This document shows, piece by piece, positions 9,367 to 18,261 of a stretch of DNA of 35,000 nucleotides; positions within the stretch are counted from its first letter, which is position 1, and each line of letters starts with the position of its first letter. This DNA comes from Symbiodinium natans (taxonomy: Eukaryota; Sar; Dinophyceae; Suessiales; Symbiodiniaceae), in assembly GCA_905221605.1 (NCBI GenBank), contig CAJNDS010002545.1, positions 1 to 35,000 of the forward strand, given 5' to 3'. The position numbers and the translations under genes were made by a program. The notes below the pieces were generated by a model. It was not told the DNA's origin and ran no database searches. It saw only the letters and a list, made by a program, of their open reading frames with translations.

Positions 9367-9769
9367 TCACAAGAGAGTTTTTAGAGAGCGACAGTTTCGA
9401 ATTCTTCCACATCTTACGACAAACATGCACGCACGCAGGACTTGCTCAATGTCGTTTGAATTTGTTCCCAAATTACCGCACCTCTTGGGGGAGCCATTTT
9501 GGGGCCTTATTGTAGCAGTTTTTGCTTTTTTGGGTTGTGCTTGTCCCTCAGTGACCGCCTTCTGAAACAGAGAAAGTTGCAAGTAAGCAAAAACAAAACA
9601 TCAGCAAACAAGAGCTTACAACTAACCCCGCTGCCGAGTCGCAGAAGCATCAAACGCCAAATGATCAAACATCAGCAAAGCTTCTCAACAGTCTCGGGAA
9701 AACCGCCCTCACAGTTCCAAACGAAACCTGGAACCCCGCGGACCGCAACACGTGAGTGCGTTCGGGCAT
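9367..9769 (-). CDS. Two-exon small gene, unknown function
   Basis: Exon 1 is 9769-9671 with an ATG start: MPERTHVLRSAGFQVSFGTV and then RAVFPRLLRSFAD. The intron 9670-9562 is a conventional GT...AG with a strong pyrimidine tract (TTTCTCTGTTTCAG). Exon 2 runs from 9561 to a TAA at 9367, containing EGQAQPKKAKTATIRPQNGS and NSNDIEQVLRACMFVV. The join is phase 0 on both sides, giving 97 residues. No family is recognised. The intron shows no inverted repeat or target duplication, unlike those of the PAS-like and HAD-like genes. Confidence 0.5.
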
Positions 9770-9949
9770 GGAGGTTGCCTCTGGCCACGCCTTGGCAGGG
9801 ATATCCACCGTAGGAACCCGAAACCCTAAACCCTAAACCGTAAACCGGCCTGCATCTTCAGGAGAGCGGCCAGCCGCCGCACTGCTGCCGGCCGGCCCTA
9901 TAATGGGGTGACTGAATTTGGGCAGACATAAACGGGCACCCCTTTATGT

Positions 9950-10040
9950 GGGGATGCTCCTCCTTATGCTAACAGTCCTTGATAGGGATGTACGATAATC
10001 CCTATAAGGACTGTTATCGAACAAGGGGGAACATCCCAAG
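9950..10040. mobile_element. Palindromic element, GGGATGTTCCCC family
   Basis: The ends read GGGGATGCTCC and GGGGGAACATCCC. The interior has CTAACAGTCCTTGATAGGGA facing TCCCTATAAGGACTGTTA. Other copies are at 17027-17094, 17491-17601 and 25153-25245. Confidence 0.75.
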
Positions 10041-10059
10041 GTATCCCACAATCCATGTG

Positions 10060-10299
10060 TCAGCTGGCCGAGGGACAACACAGCGCAACAGAGGACATGG
10101 AAGCTCCCAGAAACCCCATGCCCAGAAAGCCTCTGGAGTCTGGAGAATTCTGGAGAATTCCATTGACCATACGACAGGTTGTGAGACTTAAAGCCGGAAC
10201 TTCGACCTGTCTTGTGCTTGTCTTGACAACAAAATGTGAGGCGCAGCGCTGCATGCACTCCCCCCGATCCCTCGCCCCAAGCTCGAAACAGTAAAACAT
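10060..10299 (-). CDS. Open frame, possible small gene or exon
   Basis: A 79-codon minus-strand frame with ATG at 10299. It includes ECMQRCASHFVVKTSTRQ and CRMVNGILQNSPDSRGFLGM and stops just before the palindromic element at 9950-10040. It is cysteine-rich. No family is recognised. An 11-bp tandem duplication (TCTGGAGAATT) lies inside it near 10140. Confidence 0.35.
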   Translation of the reverse strand: MFYCFELGARDRGECMQRCASHFVVKTSTRQVEVPALSLTTCRMVNGILQNSPDSRGFLGMGFLGASMSSVALCCPSAS

Positions 10300-10318
10300 C
10301 CTCCAAAAGGCAAAATTG

Positions 10319-10485
10319 CGGGGAAACCCTCCCTAAACCCCAAAACCTAAACCTTAAATTCTAGAAACCCAAAAAGCCCAAAATCCCTAAAACTCTGAAA
10401 CGCTAAAACCCTTAAAACCCTAGAAACCCGAAAAACCCTAAAGCCGTAAAAAAACCCTAAAGCCCAACAGCCCTAAAGACCTAAA
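10319..10485. repeat. Degenerate CCCTAAA-like region
   Basis: Strongly A/C-biased, with many CCTAAA relatives at irregular spacing. It looks like a decayed telomere-like array. Confidence 0.7.
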
Positions 10486-11257
10486 AACCTGAAGCCATTC
10501 TGGCGGCCATTCTGGCGGCTCCAAGAAAGGCTCTTCACTCCACTCTGGTCTGCCACTCGACACACATATAGGGTCTAGGGTTTAGGGTGCGAAGGCTCAA
10601 CCATAACCCCAAAACCCTGGAACGCTTCGGCGAAGTCCCGGAAACCTCAAACTGCTCACAGGATGCTACAGCCACCCTACTTCTATCCCTACATGGATGT
10701 ATCCAACAACCTCCAAGTAAGCCCCACACCCTAAACCCTAAACCCTAAACCCTCAACCCTAAACCCTAAACCCCAAACCCAGTGCACCTCCAAGTGGTTG
10801 TTTTTTCAGCACTCAGGGCATGGACCACGACCAGGCAGCTCCTCCGAGCTCGGGGCTTCTGGGTTTGTAGGGATCCGAAGTATGTAGGGTTTAGGGTTCA
10901 GGGTGTAGGGTGTAGGGTGTAGGGTTTAGAGTTTAGGGTTTAGGGTTTAAGGTTTAGGGTTTAGTGTTTTATATAACCCTTATATAAGTTACACGTAATA
11001 AGGGCCGCCCATACTTCGAATCCCTTGAAATCCCTTTACACAAAGGGTAAGGGACCATACTAAGGGCCCATGGTTCCTTGGGCTTGTAGGGTTCTATGAA
11101 GTTTCCTAGGATGTGTCTACGAGTGCAGCCACCACCGACATGGGCCATGAAACCCGACTGTAAAGGGGCTCCTTTGTAGGGGTTGCTCTGGGGAAGGCCT
11201 CATCATTGCTCCGGGATTGTTGCAGGGCTGGTTCAATTTTTATGGTTTGGGAATCTA

Positions 11258-11422
11258 AGCAAAGCAGCCCTCAGCCCCGAGACCTCTTCAAGAGACTCCG
11301 AAGTGCCTTGCGCCGGGAATCCTGACATAAGAGCTCCCCAACGGAGGGGCCGAAAAGCAAGCCCAGAGCCAAAGTCCCTCTGTCAACAAAAAGCACGAGC
11401 ACCACTTGACAGAAATCCGTGA
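11258..11422 (+). CDS. Exon-like segment, unknown
   Basis: The plus frame contains LSPETSSRDSEVPCAGNPDI and continues with basic RRGRKASPEPKS to a TGA at 11422. The upstream part of the frame, from 11183, is less protein-like. No family is recognised. Confidence 0.35.
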   Translation, partial: SKAALSPETSSRDSEVPCAGNPDIRAPQRRGRKASPEPKSLCQQKARAPLDRNP

Positions 11423-11639
11423 AGCAACCCCACTCCCCCGCCCCACCGAAAACCACAACTAGAAAACCCTGCCCTGCCAGACCCGCGTCCAGAAAACTGG
11501 TTGCGGGGTTGAGGGGCGGCTTAGGGCCTGCAGGGTTTAGGGTTTAGGGTTTGATTTTGGGTCTGTAGGGGCTGTGTGCCGCAGGGCTGAGGACGTAAAA
11601 GGTCTGGGTCAGGGTTGAAAGGGCTTTGGGGCTTGAAAA

Positions 11640-12036
11640 ATGTTTGAAACATCGATGTGAACCCATTATCTCAAATATTGCTTTGCTGTTTTCAAGCACT
11701 CATTTTCGGCGAGATGTCCCACCGTGCAATCAAAGCTCTTTTGGAAGATTAGAAGAGGCCTACCCACCTTGCAGAGACTCAGACTCAAGAACGGAAGTGC
11801 TCATGGCAAGTGTCCACGAACAGGCATGGCTTCAGCTCCTGCAGGTTCCCTCCATCTTGGGGCCTCCTCAAGCCATCCTGGCGGCTTTTGCCGAAGGTCT
11901 GCGCGCTGGCGCCTGTGCGTGGCTGCGATGGGCGGCTGGACACATAATCCGCTGGTCTGCCACTCGTCTGATGCACATCAGCTTAAAGCGAACGCTTACT
12001 CATAACACCGAAATCCGTAAACCCTGGAACGCTTGA
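11640..12036 (+). CDS. Open frame, possible exon
   Basis: The plus frame includes EVLMASVHEQAWLQLLQVPS and ILAAFAEGLRAGACAWLRWA. It overlaps the duplicated block, so a repeat-derived frame is possible. Confidence 0.3.
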
Positions 12037-12099
12037 AAAGTCCGAGAAAGCTACTCTCCTCACCCAGGACAACTACACTCTACTTCTATAATCCTACAG

Positions 12100-12200
12100 A
12101 GTAACCGAAAACTCCCAGTGGACCTCCAAGTGGAAGTTCTGCAGCACCGCGTTCGCGGCAAGGACCGCAGCGAGGCAAAGGAACGGGGCCAGGTAGCTGG
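12100..12200 (-). CDS. Exon-like segment, possible signal-peptide region
   Basis: The minus frame reads APFLCLAAVLAANAVLQNFH and then LEVHWEF. A related minus reading (ILAAVLAFTAGIVEVWG) occurs at about 20360-20410, and the LEVHW end recurs near 10783. The plus frame is also open (VDLQVEVLQHRVRGKD), so the strand is uncertain. Confidence 0.3.
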
Positions 12201-12411
12201 GTTAAGGGTTTTAGGGGCCTTATACTACCGGCATGGGCCGCGAAACCCTAATGCCTTTTGGGGGTGCTCTGGAGATTCGAAGGCCTCATCATCTTGGGGG
12301 GAGCGCTGGGTATGGGGCTTAGGGTGCAGGGCTTAAGGTAGAAGACGAAGTAAAGCCCCTGGCATAGCATCGAAGTGATCAAAGTGTATACAACAAGATT
12401 AACAAGGCTCT

Positions 12412-12710
12412 TCAGGGCAGAGACTGATACGATTCTTCTGAGCTGCTTGAACCCCCAACACACCACGGCATGCCTAGTCGAGCGCGCTCCTCCCATGCCA
12501 GTCCTCGAGTCCTCCCAGTCCTCTCACACCGGTCCCCAGAACAACCTTTTGGTAGCTCGCCTGGCATAAGCATGCTGGTTTTGGCTGTATCTTTCCTGAC
12601 CTTCAGGCGCAAGAAGGAAGTGCCAGAATTGTCTGCGCCGTAAGAAGTGGAAAACATAGACATTCCGAGCACAGCTACTAGCAGGAGTTGCGCGAGAGGC
12701 TTGCTAGATA
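12412..12710 (-). CDS. Exon of a possible secreted or membrane protein
   Basis: The minus frame reads AQLLLVAVLGMSMFSTSYG (hydrophobic, signal-like), then ADNSGTSFLRLKVRKDTAKT, continuing open to 12412. There is no in-frame ATG before the hydrophobic stretch, so the exon probably begins at an acceptor near 12700. The 3' boundary is unclear. Confidence 0.4.
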
Positions 12711-13080
12711 GCCAACAATCACAGCTTCAAAAATGAAACCCCAGATGTCAGTGTGCAAAGTTCAGGCTCAGCACTGTTTACATAGGCCTGGCGCGCGCGT
12801 TTCCTGTGGTTGTGCTGCAAACAGCTTCACGCAGGCGTTGGGTTCCGCGATGACGCTAAGCCCTATCATTCCGAATCCCCAAGCGACAAACAACACACCT
12901 TAAATGCCCAAATACCCCAAACTCCCTGGGCAACTTTGAGATGCCCGAGTCTGCTTGGAACCTTAGGGTAATTAGGGCTTAAAACATTACAAATTACACC
13001 AATGGTTCATGGAGTTGAGCCCGAGAGCTGCTCAGCTGAAACAAAGGGGGTCAAACAAACATCAGGGTTTAGTCGAGGGC

Positions 13081-14159
13081 TTAGGGTTTAAGCTTCAACC
13101 ACAAACCAACATTTTTCGGGTTTCGGGAAGTTTCGGGGGTCATGGCCAAAGCGCTCTTCCCCAAGCCCCCAATGTTCCCCACTTTGAGAAAAAACAATCG
13201 GGCCCGAATCGGGAGAAACCTCTTGCTTGAATAACACCTGATTGTTTTGCCGTGCTCGATGACAACTGAGTCTGGAAACTCTGGCTCATTCAAATCACTG
13301 GCCTGAGCAGCGGGTAACAGGTGATGGGTTCTCGTATGAACTACGAAATTGTTGATCTTAAGCAATCAACCCGTGGCTGATGCTCAAAATTCTACCATAA
13401 ATCTTTCAACGCGTCCCTCTTGGTGAGGTGGGATGCAGCGTTGAGTTTCTTAGGATGGGAAATCGGATGCAGCGGTAGCGCGGAAAAAAAGGTCAGGTAA
13501 AGAAAATCGCGTTTGTTGTAATCCACCGGATCGTCATCTTCGACATGTCGCCGCCCCCTGCCCAGGCATTGTTTCAAGAGCCCCCGCTTTGTCTACCGCC
13601 AAGAGCAAGCTTTCCCGGACGGGGATCAGCGTGTGCCTCGCCAAAGGACAGCAGCTGCTCAAAGATTCTGCTCTTGTCGCCTAGGCCAGCACCCTGGCAC
13701 TCATCTTGGGTGAGAACCATGCCGTCTGGAAGCGGGCTTGACTCCAGGATTCGGGCGTCGCGCTTACGTGGTTCTGGCGTCGTCCGACATGACAAACCGC
13801 AAGATCGTGCTCCCGCTTGTCCCATATGCACTTCTCTATCGGGGGATGTGTGCTTGTCCGCCGCAGGTTCTGGGACCTGCTTCCTGCGTCCACGGTAGGA
13901 CTGAGGGCATGGGAGGCGCTCCCGCCTCGGAGAGATTGCCACTGTGAGTGACACTTGCGAGGGTCTTGGTGTTACACTGTTTGGGGTCTACGCTCACATG
14001 CTCGCTGCAAAAATCGGCTTTCGCTGGACATTCTTTCGGGCCTTCAGATCTCGGATGACTTGGGTCTGATCGCTTTCCTGAGCTGCGTGGGGGCATTGAC
14101 GGAACCAGGCTATAGTAACAGTATCGGCTATAGACTGCACAAAGCAAGAAACCCTCCAA
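13081..14159 (-). CDS. Gene-like region, several exon-like pieces, unknown
   Basis: Minus-strand pieces in order: 14159 to about 13900 (ECPAKADFCSEHVSVDPKQC, then SVTHSGNLSEAGAPP); about 13880-13574 in another frame (DGMVLTQDECQGAGLGDKSR, then IFEQLLSFGEAH); about 13560-13440 (HVEDDDPVDYNKRDFLYLTF); and 13365-13081 (AAQASDLNEPEFPDSVVIEH, then IRARLFFLKVGNIGG). Frame changes fall at plausible splice sites, but no single assembly could be proved. It could also be a frameshifted pseudogene. A stretch of the last piece (about 13262-13320) has a degenerate match at 34393-34450. No family is recognised. Confidence 0.35.
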
Positions 14160-14570
14160 AAAAGCACGGGTAGGTACTTGGACATGAAAGTCTCCGCCTC
14201 TCCCAAGATCTCCACTGCTCAGGGTTTGGCGTGAGGCTATTTGTACTACGTTGGCATGACCGAAGGGTCATACTAGACCCGACCTGCAGTGAACTGATAC
14301 ATGCCAAGGGCTCTGCCCCATGAATTAAACCTTTACTCCAAGTCTGGCTCAGCGCATTCAAGATGCCTCCTATGTGCAAGGGCCCGGCCCCGCGCGCAAA
14401 CCGCCAAAACCCCTGGCCTGCGCCTGCGTGGCGTCTGGATGGAGAGGGGGTAGCCTTGGGAAGGATAGAAGCTTTGGGGGGGCACGTACGTGGAGTTTAC
14501 ACAAATCTCGTAGCTCCATATGGCCAGCGGTTTATGTATTTGTGGTCTTCAGGACACTCTCCAACCCCCC

Positions 14571-14690
14571 CCACCCAAAAAAAAAAGAAAAAACAAAAAG
14601 AGAAAGAATATATACATATATATATATATATCTATATATATATCTATATATCTCTATATATATATATATGTACGCCGCATTATGGAGAAC
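14571..14690. repeat. A-rich and (TA)n microsatellite
   Basis: Poly-C, poly-A, then TATATA with TATC interruptions. Confidence 0.9.
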
Positions 14691-14699
14691 TGGAGAACC

Positions 14700-15030
14700 C
14701 TTTCTACACGCACCAGGGACCATGACATAAGTCCTGCTTCATGGTTCAAACTTGTCGAGGCGGGGCGCGGGGCAGGTGGGAGACTGAGATCCATCTTCTG
14801 AACTGATGGGCCAAAGCCTGGGCGCCTTGCACGTCGTGTGTAGGGGCTCGAAGCAAAACGGGCCTTTAAGTCTGAAGGAACGCGCTTTTTGGCAGCAAAA
14901 TCGCAACGCCTCCCAAGGGGCTCTCCGAAAAATGGCCCACAACTCCTCAAACTAACGAAGTGGAGTGACCAACTGACCAAGGTGATCAAGTTACTCGTTT
15001 GCAATAGTTTTTTGGGTCTCCGCTCTCTAC
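14700..15030. other. No supported gene
   Basis: Mixed sequence between two microsatellites. Frames here are short and conflicting. Confidence 0.4.
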
Positions 15031-15031
15031 C

Positions 15032-15033
<2 letters not shown>

Positions 15034-15080
<47 letters not shown>

Positions 15081-15185
15081 TGTGTGGGTGGGTGTGTGTG
15101 TGTGTGTGTGGGTGGTGTTGGTTGGTGTGTGTGTGTGTGTGTGTGTGGGTGTGTGGTGTGTGGTGTGTGTGTGTGTGTGTGCACG
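15034..15185. repeat. (GT)n microsatellite
   Basis: Long GT run with GTGGGT interruptions. The Val-Cys frames over it are artefacts. Confidence 0.95.
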
Positions 15186-15439
15186 TGTGGACTTTCTTGG
15201 GGTTGTTCTGCAGTAGGGCTTTAGTTGGGGGAGGGGTCGCTGTTGTGTGTAGTGCTTCGCTCTTTAGACCGACCCATGTGCCGCAATGTAGGCATTGTGA
15301 GCCCTTCAATACGAAACAACTCCCCCGCGCTCCAAACCCTGAAGCCTGGCTGCGCTTGAGGTTCTGGATGGAAAGAGGTAGAGCTGGCATAGACAATCAG
15401 AAGCACTGTAAGCCCTGAAGCCTAAACTCAACCCGAAGT

Positions 15440-15915
15440 ACATCCACAAACCCTGAGCCTTAAAGCACACTCGCCCAGAGTAAGACAAGCCGGGGCCCAC
15501 AAGACGGAGCAACTCCTGGCAACCCCAAAGAGAGGCCTTCTCACATTTAAAAAGCTAGTAGGACTCATGTCGATAAGGGCCTTTCTTCGTAGTAAAAATT
15601 CTAATGCGCAAGCCCAAGCCCTTGCATGGACGCTGATCTGTTATTCATACAGTGCTTCTCGAAGCCCTCAAGTTCTGTGCCCCGACATCGGGCCTCGGCG
15701 ATCTCGTGGTCGCACCAGGCCAGGAATTCTTCGAACGTCTGGTCAGTGGGGAACAGAGCGGGCACAATGCTTCGATTCAATGGTTGCAATTCCGCATTCC
15801 TTCCGCGAGCCTTCCACGCAAATGTGCGATTCCACCTTCTCACCATAAACATAAATTAGTAACCTAAGTATGTATGGTTTATATAATGTCCAGGTAGCGT
15901 CACCGAGTTGTCAAA
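15440..15915. repeat. Direct duplication, copy 1
   Basis: 476 bp repeated at 16007-16482, a constant offset of 567 bp, with about seven substitutions and no indels seen. The copies are separated by 91 bp of unrelated sequence. Confidence 0.95.
15601..15852 (-). pseudogene. Duplicated exon-like frame, probably decaying
   Basis: The minus frame includes GRNAELQPLNRSIVPALFPT and FEEFLAWCDHEIAEARC. In the copy at 16007-16482 the same frame stops at the Arg codon after EIAEA. Conversely, copy 1 has an upstream in-frame TAA (around 15856) that copy 2 lacks. The two copies carry different disabling changes, so this is either a pseudogene pair or a true exon whose ends lie inside both lesions. No family is recognised. 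Confidence 0.35.
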
Positions 15916-16006
15916 CCTGGTACGACTTCTGAGTCACGCGTCCTGATTCGCACTTTCCCTGACGTAAAACTGCAGCTTGAGAACCCTCCCGTCCAGACCC
16001 CAAAGA

Positions 16007-16482
16007 ACATCCACAAACCCTGAGCCTTAAAGCACACTCGCCCAGAGTAACACAAGCCGGGGCCCACAAGACGGAGCAACTCCTGGCAACCCCAAAAAGA
16101 GGCCTTCTCACATTTAAAAAGCTAGTAGGACTCATGTCGATAAGGGCCTTTCTTCGTAGTAAAAATTCTAATGCGCAAGCCCAAGCCCTTGCATGGACGC
16201 TGATCTGTTATTCATACAGTGCTTCTCGAAGCCCTCAAGTTCTGTGCCCCGACATCAGGCCTCGGCGATCTCGTGGTCGCACCAGGCCAGGAATTCTTCG
16301 AACGTCTGGTCAGTGGGGAACAGAGCGGGCACAATGCTTCGATTCAATGGTTGCAATTCCGCATTCCTTCCGCGAGCCTTCCACGCAAATGTGCGACTCC
16401 ACCTTCTCACCATAAATATAAATTCGTAACCTAAGTATGTATGGTTTATATAATGTCCAGGTAGCGTCACCGAGTTGTCAAA
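16007..16482. repeat. Direct duplication, copy 2
   Basis: Partner of 15440-15915. One substitution (plus-strand G to A at about 16257) changes a minus-strand CGA codon to TGA. Confidence 0.95.
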
Positions 16483-16556
16483 TAGAATTCGACCAGGTCC
16501 TGCACTACAGTAGTCCCTGACGCTGAAAAGCGTCCCCCAAATCTGACCCTGCGAAC

Positions 16557-16835
16557 TTGAACTGCGCAATCTCTTTCCAGCCCAACGGCCGCCTCGAGCC
16601 GCTGTCGTTTGCAGACAACCTGGCGAAAACTGCCAGGTCAACACTTGGTCCAAGTCTGAGAATGTATAGGGCCGAAGCTCGTTGCCGGTCTCAACTTGGC
16701 TGTGCGACACACAACGTCTCTAAGCCCCATGTTGAACCCGCGCGGAGTGTCACCAATCAGTCTCTCAAAGAGTCTTTGTCAACGACGGACATGAATAACC
16801 CTCTGCCCAAGAGTCAACTATGGAACCACTATTGA
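16557..16835 (+). CDS. Open frame, doubtful exon
   Basis: Plus frame with segments such as LEPLSFADNLAKTARSTLGP. It lies just upstream of the better supported exon at 16838. The opposite strand is also open. Confidence 0.2.
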   Translation: MNCAISFQPNGRLEPLSFADNLAKTARSTLGPSLRMYRAEARCRSQLGCATHNVSKPHVEPARSVTNQSLKESLSTTDMNNPLPKSQLWNHY

Positions 16836-16837
16836 AC

Positions 16838-17360
16838 AGCGTTCACGACGGGGCCCTCAACCTTGATTCGAAGGGTCTACGAGAGCCTTGTGGTCCACAG
16901 CTGTGCAATACCTCTCGGGGAAGGTCCAGCGATAAGGCCCAGACGCTTGCTTCTGGCCCAGTCTGCCGCCCAGCAGAACCCAGGCCTGAACAAGCTGGTG
17001 CCCTGTATTGATATCGGGCTTGATTTTGGGATGTTCCCCCTTATTACTAACAGTCCTTAAGAGGGATTACAATAGGGGGCACTAATCTTCCCAAGCTTGA
17101 TTTCTAGAACTTGCGTTTCCGAGACACAGACTGGTGGCAAAAGCTCGGGCACTGCTGGCAACTTGAACCCGAAACAACCCCAGACTTCTCTCGCTTTGTC
17201 TTGTTCACAGCATGCCCAACCTGTGAACATTTCACTTTCCCGGGATTTTTGGGCCTACTCACCCGGCCTCAAGCACGACAGTAAGCAAAAAACATCTCTG
17301 CAAAGGACTGAAAGCTCTCGTCGAGTTTCTGACAGAGGACGACCCAATCCACGACACTAG
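16838..17360 (+). CDS. Two-exon gene fragment interrupted by a palindromic element
   Basis: Exon 1 starts after TTGAACAG and contains LIRRVYESLVVHSCAIPLGE, RRLLLAQSAAQQNPGLNKLV and PCIDIG. At 17018 the frame meets a palindromic element flanked by a 9-bp direct repeat, GCTTGATTT. Reading it as a GC...AG intron (17018-17095) joins ATC GG to C TTG ATT TCT and opens the downstream frame to a TAG at 17360 (SETQTGGKSSGTAGNLNPKQ and later parts). If the element were simply removed with one duplication copy, the frame would end at once in TAG. The function is not recognised. Confidence 0.45.
17027..17094. mobile_element. Palindromic element with 9-bp target duplication
   Basis: The ends read TGGGATGTTCCCCC and CTTCCCAA. 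The flanks GCTTGATTT are at 17018-17026 and 17095-17103. It is a short member of the GGGATGTTCCCC family; its right half is shortened. Confidence 0.75.
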
Positions 17361-17490
17361 CCCTGAACCCTAAACCGTAACTCCTAAACCAGGCACTGCG
17401 AACAACAAAACTCCGGCCTTTCGCTTCATCACCTGGCGTGGTTCGGGGATTCGGTAAACCTCGCCTCCAAACGATATTAGGGCTTTAGGT

Positions 17491-17601
17491 TCGGATGTTC
17501 CCCCCCTGCTCCCGCTTACACTAGCAGTCCTGAATCGGGATTCTCGTACCCCCTATTCCAATCCCTATTGAGGACTCTTAGTCTCAGGCGGAACATCCCC
17601 A
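17491..17601. mobile_element. Palindromic element, GGGATGTTCCCC family
   Basis: The ends read GGATGTTCCCCCCC and GGCGGAACATCCCC. It is flanked by GCTTTAGGT and GCTTTAGGG (8 of 9 identical). The interior has AGCAGTCCTGAATCGGGAT facing ATCCCTATTGAGGACTCTTA. Confidence 0.75.
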
Positions 17602-17709
17602 GCTTTAGGGGTTGGAGGGTCGAACCCCCCCTAAGGCAAACCAAGCCCGCACAAAGCCCAAAAAAACACAAACTCCAAGACCCCCTGAACTCTTCAGCCC
17701 GCTCAACTC

Positions 17710-17990
17710 AGGGTTCAGGGTTTAAGGGTTTAGGGTTTAGGGGTTTCGGGTTTAGGGGTTTAGGGGTTTAGGGGTTTAGGGTTGAGGGGCTTGAGGGGCT
17801 TGAGGGGCTGGAGGGGTTTGAGGGGCTGGAGGGGTTTGAGAGGTTTAGGGCTGACAGCTCTCTTTAACCGCGGGCCTCAAGCTGCTCTTTGGAATTTGGG
17901 GGAGCTTTGGGCCCTGAAACGCCCCCCAAATCGCCACCAAGACCTCCCTAAACGTTGAGGGCTTGTAGGGTTTATAGGGTTTACTGATGG
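17710..17990. repeat. Telomere-like array grading into GGGGCTTGA repeats
   Basis: TTTAGGG, then TTTAGGGG, then GAGGGGCTTGAGGGGCTGGA variants. A sequential decay or drift of the unit is visible. Confidence 0.8.
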
Positions 17991-18023
17991 GGTTTAGGGC
18001 TTGCCTGGCAGTCGTACACAGCT

Positions 18024-18160
18024 TTGGCCCGCTTGTTTTGCATTTTTTGGACACGACGGCCTCTCTTGGCCACCTTCACACTTCTAGCAACCGTAGGCGG
18101 CATCGCACTCACCGTCCGTGCCCACTGTGCACAAGTAGTTCAGCGGGCCTGTGGGAGCAC
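18024..18160 (+). CDS. Possible membrane-segment exon
   Basis: The plus frame contains RPLLATFTLLATVGGIALTV and then RAHCAQVVQRACG. One hydrophobic helix is likely. The end is unclear because it runs into CCCTAAA-like sequence. Confidence 0.3.
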
Positions 18161-18169
18161 TCTCCCTAA

Positions 18170-18260
18170 ACCCCATACTATAACCCTAAACCCTATTAAC
18201 CGAAACCCTTGACCCTATAACCCTAAACCCTACACCCTAAACATCTCTAAACCCTTCACC
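18170..18260. repeat. Degenerate CCCTAAA tract
   Basis: Irregular units. The HAD-like gene's stop codon lies at its edge, just beyond. Confidence 0.8.
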
Positions 18261-18261
18261 C

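Larger units (their letters stand above)
10535..12330. repeat. Degenerate duplicated block with telomere-like arrays
   Basis: Ordered similar segments occur twice: TCTGGTCTGCCACTCG (10541 and 11951); AACCCTGGAACGCTT (10612 and 12018); CTACTTCTAT followed by a CCTCCAAGTGG segment (10678-10800 and 12083-12133); and CATGGGCC.CGAAACCC followed by TTGCTCTGG..AGGCCTCATCAT (about 11141-11205 and 12232-12290). TTTAGGG arrays at 10727-10780 and 10885-10965 interrupt the first copy. A further partial match (CACTCTGGTCTGCTACTC) lies at about 20193. Confidence 0.55.

Noticed and set aside
9491-9502. GAGCCATTTTGG, resembling the core of the spliced leader
   Set aside because: Only about 11 bases match, the flanks do not, and it lies inside the exon of a gene on the other strand.
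14654-15396. Val-Cys and Thr-His frames up to 176 codons
   Set aside because: Translations of the (GT)n microsatellite.
17612-17640. GGGTCGAACCCCCC as a possible tRNA T-arm
   Set aside because: No acceptor, D-arm or anticodon stem could be placed around it.
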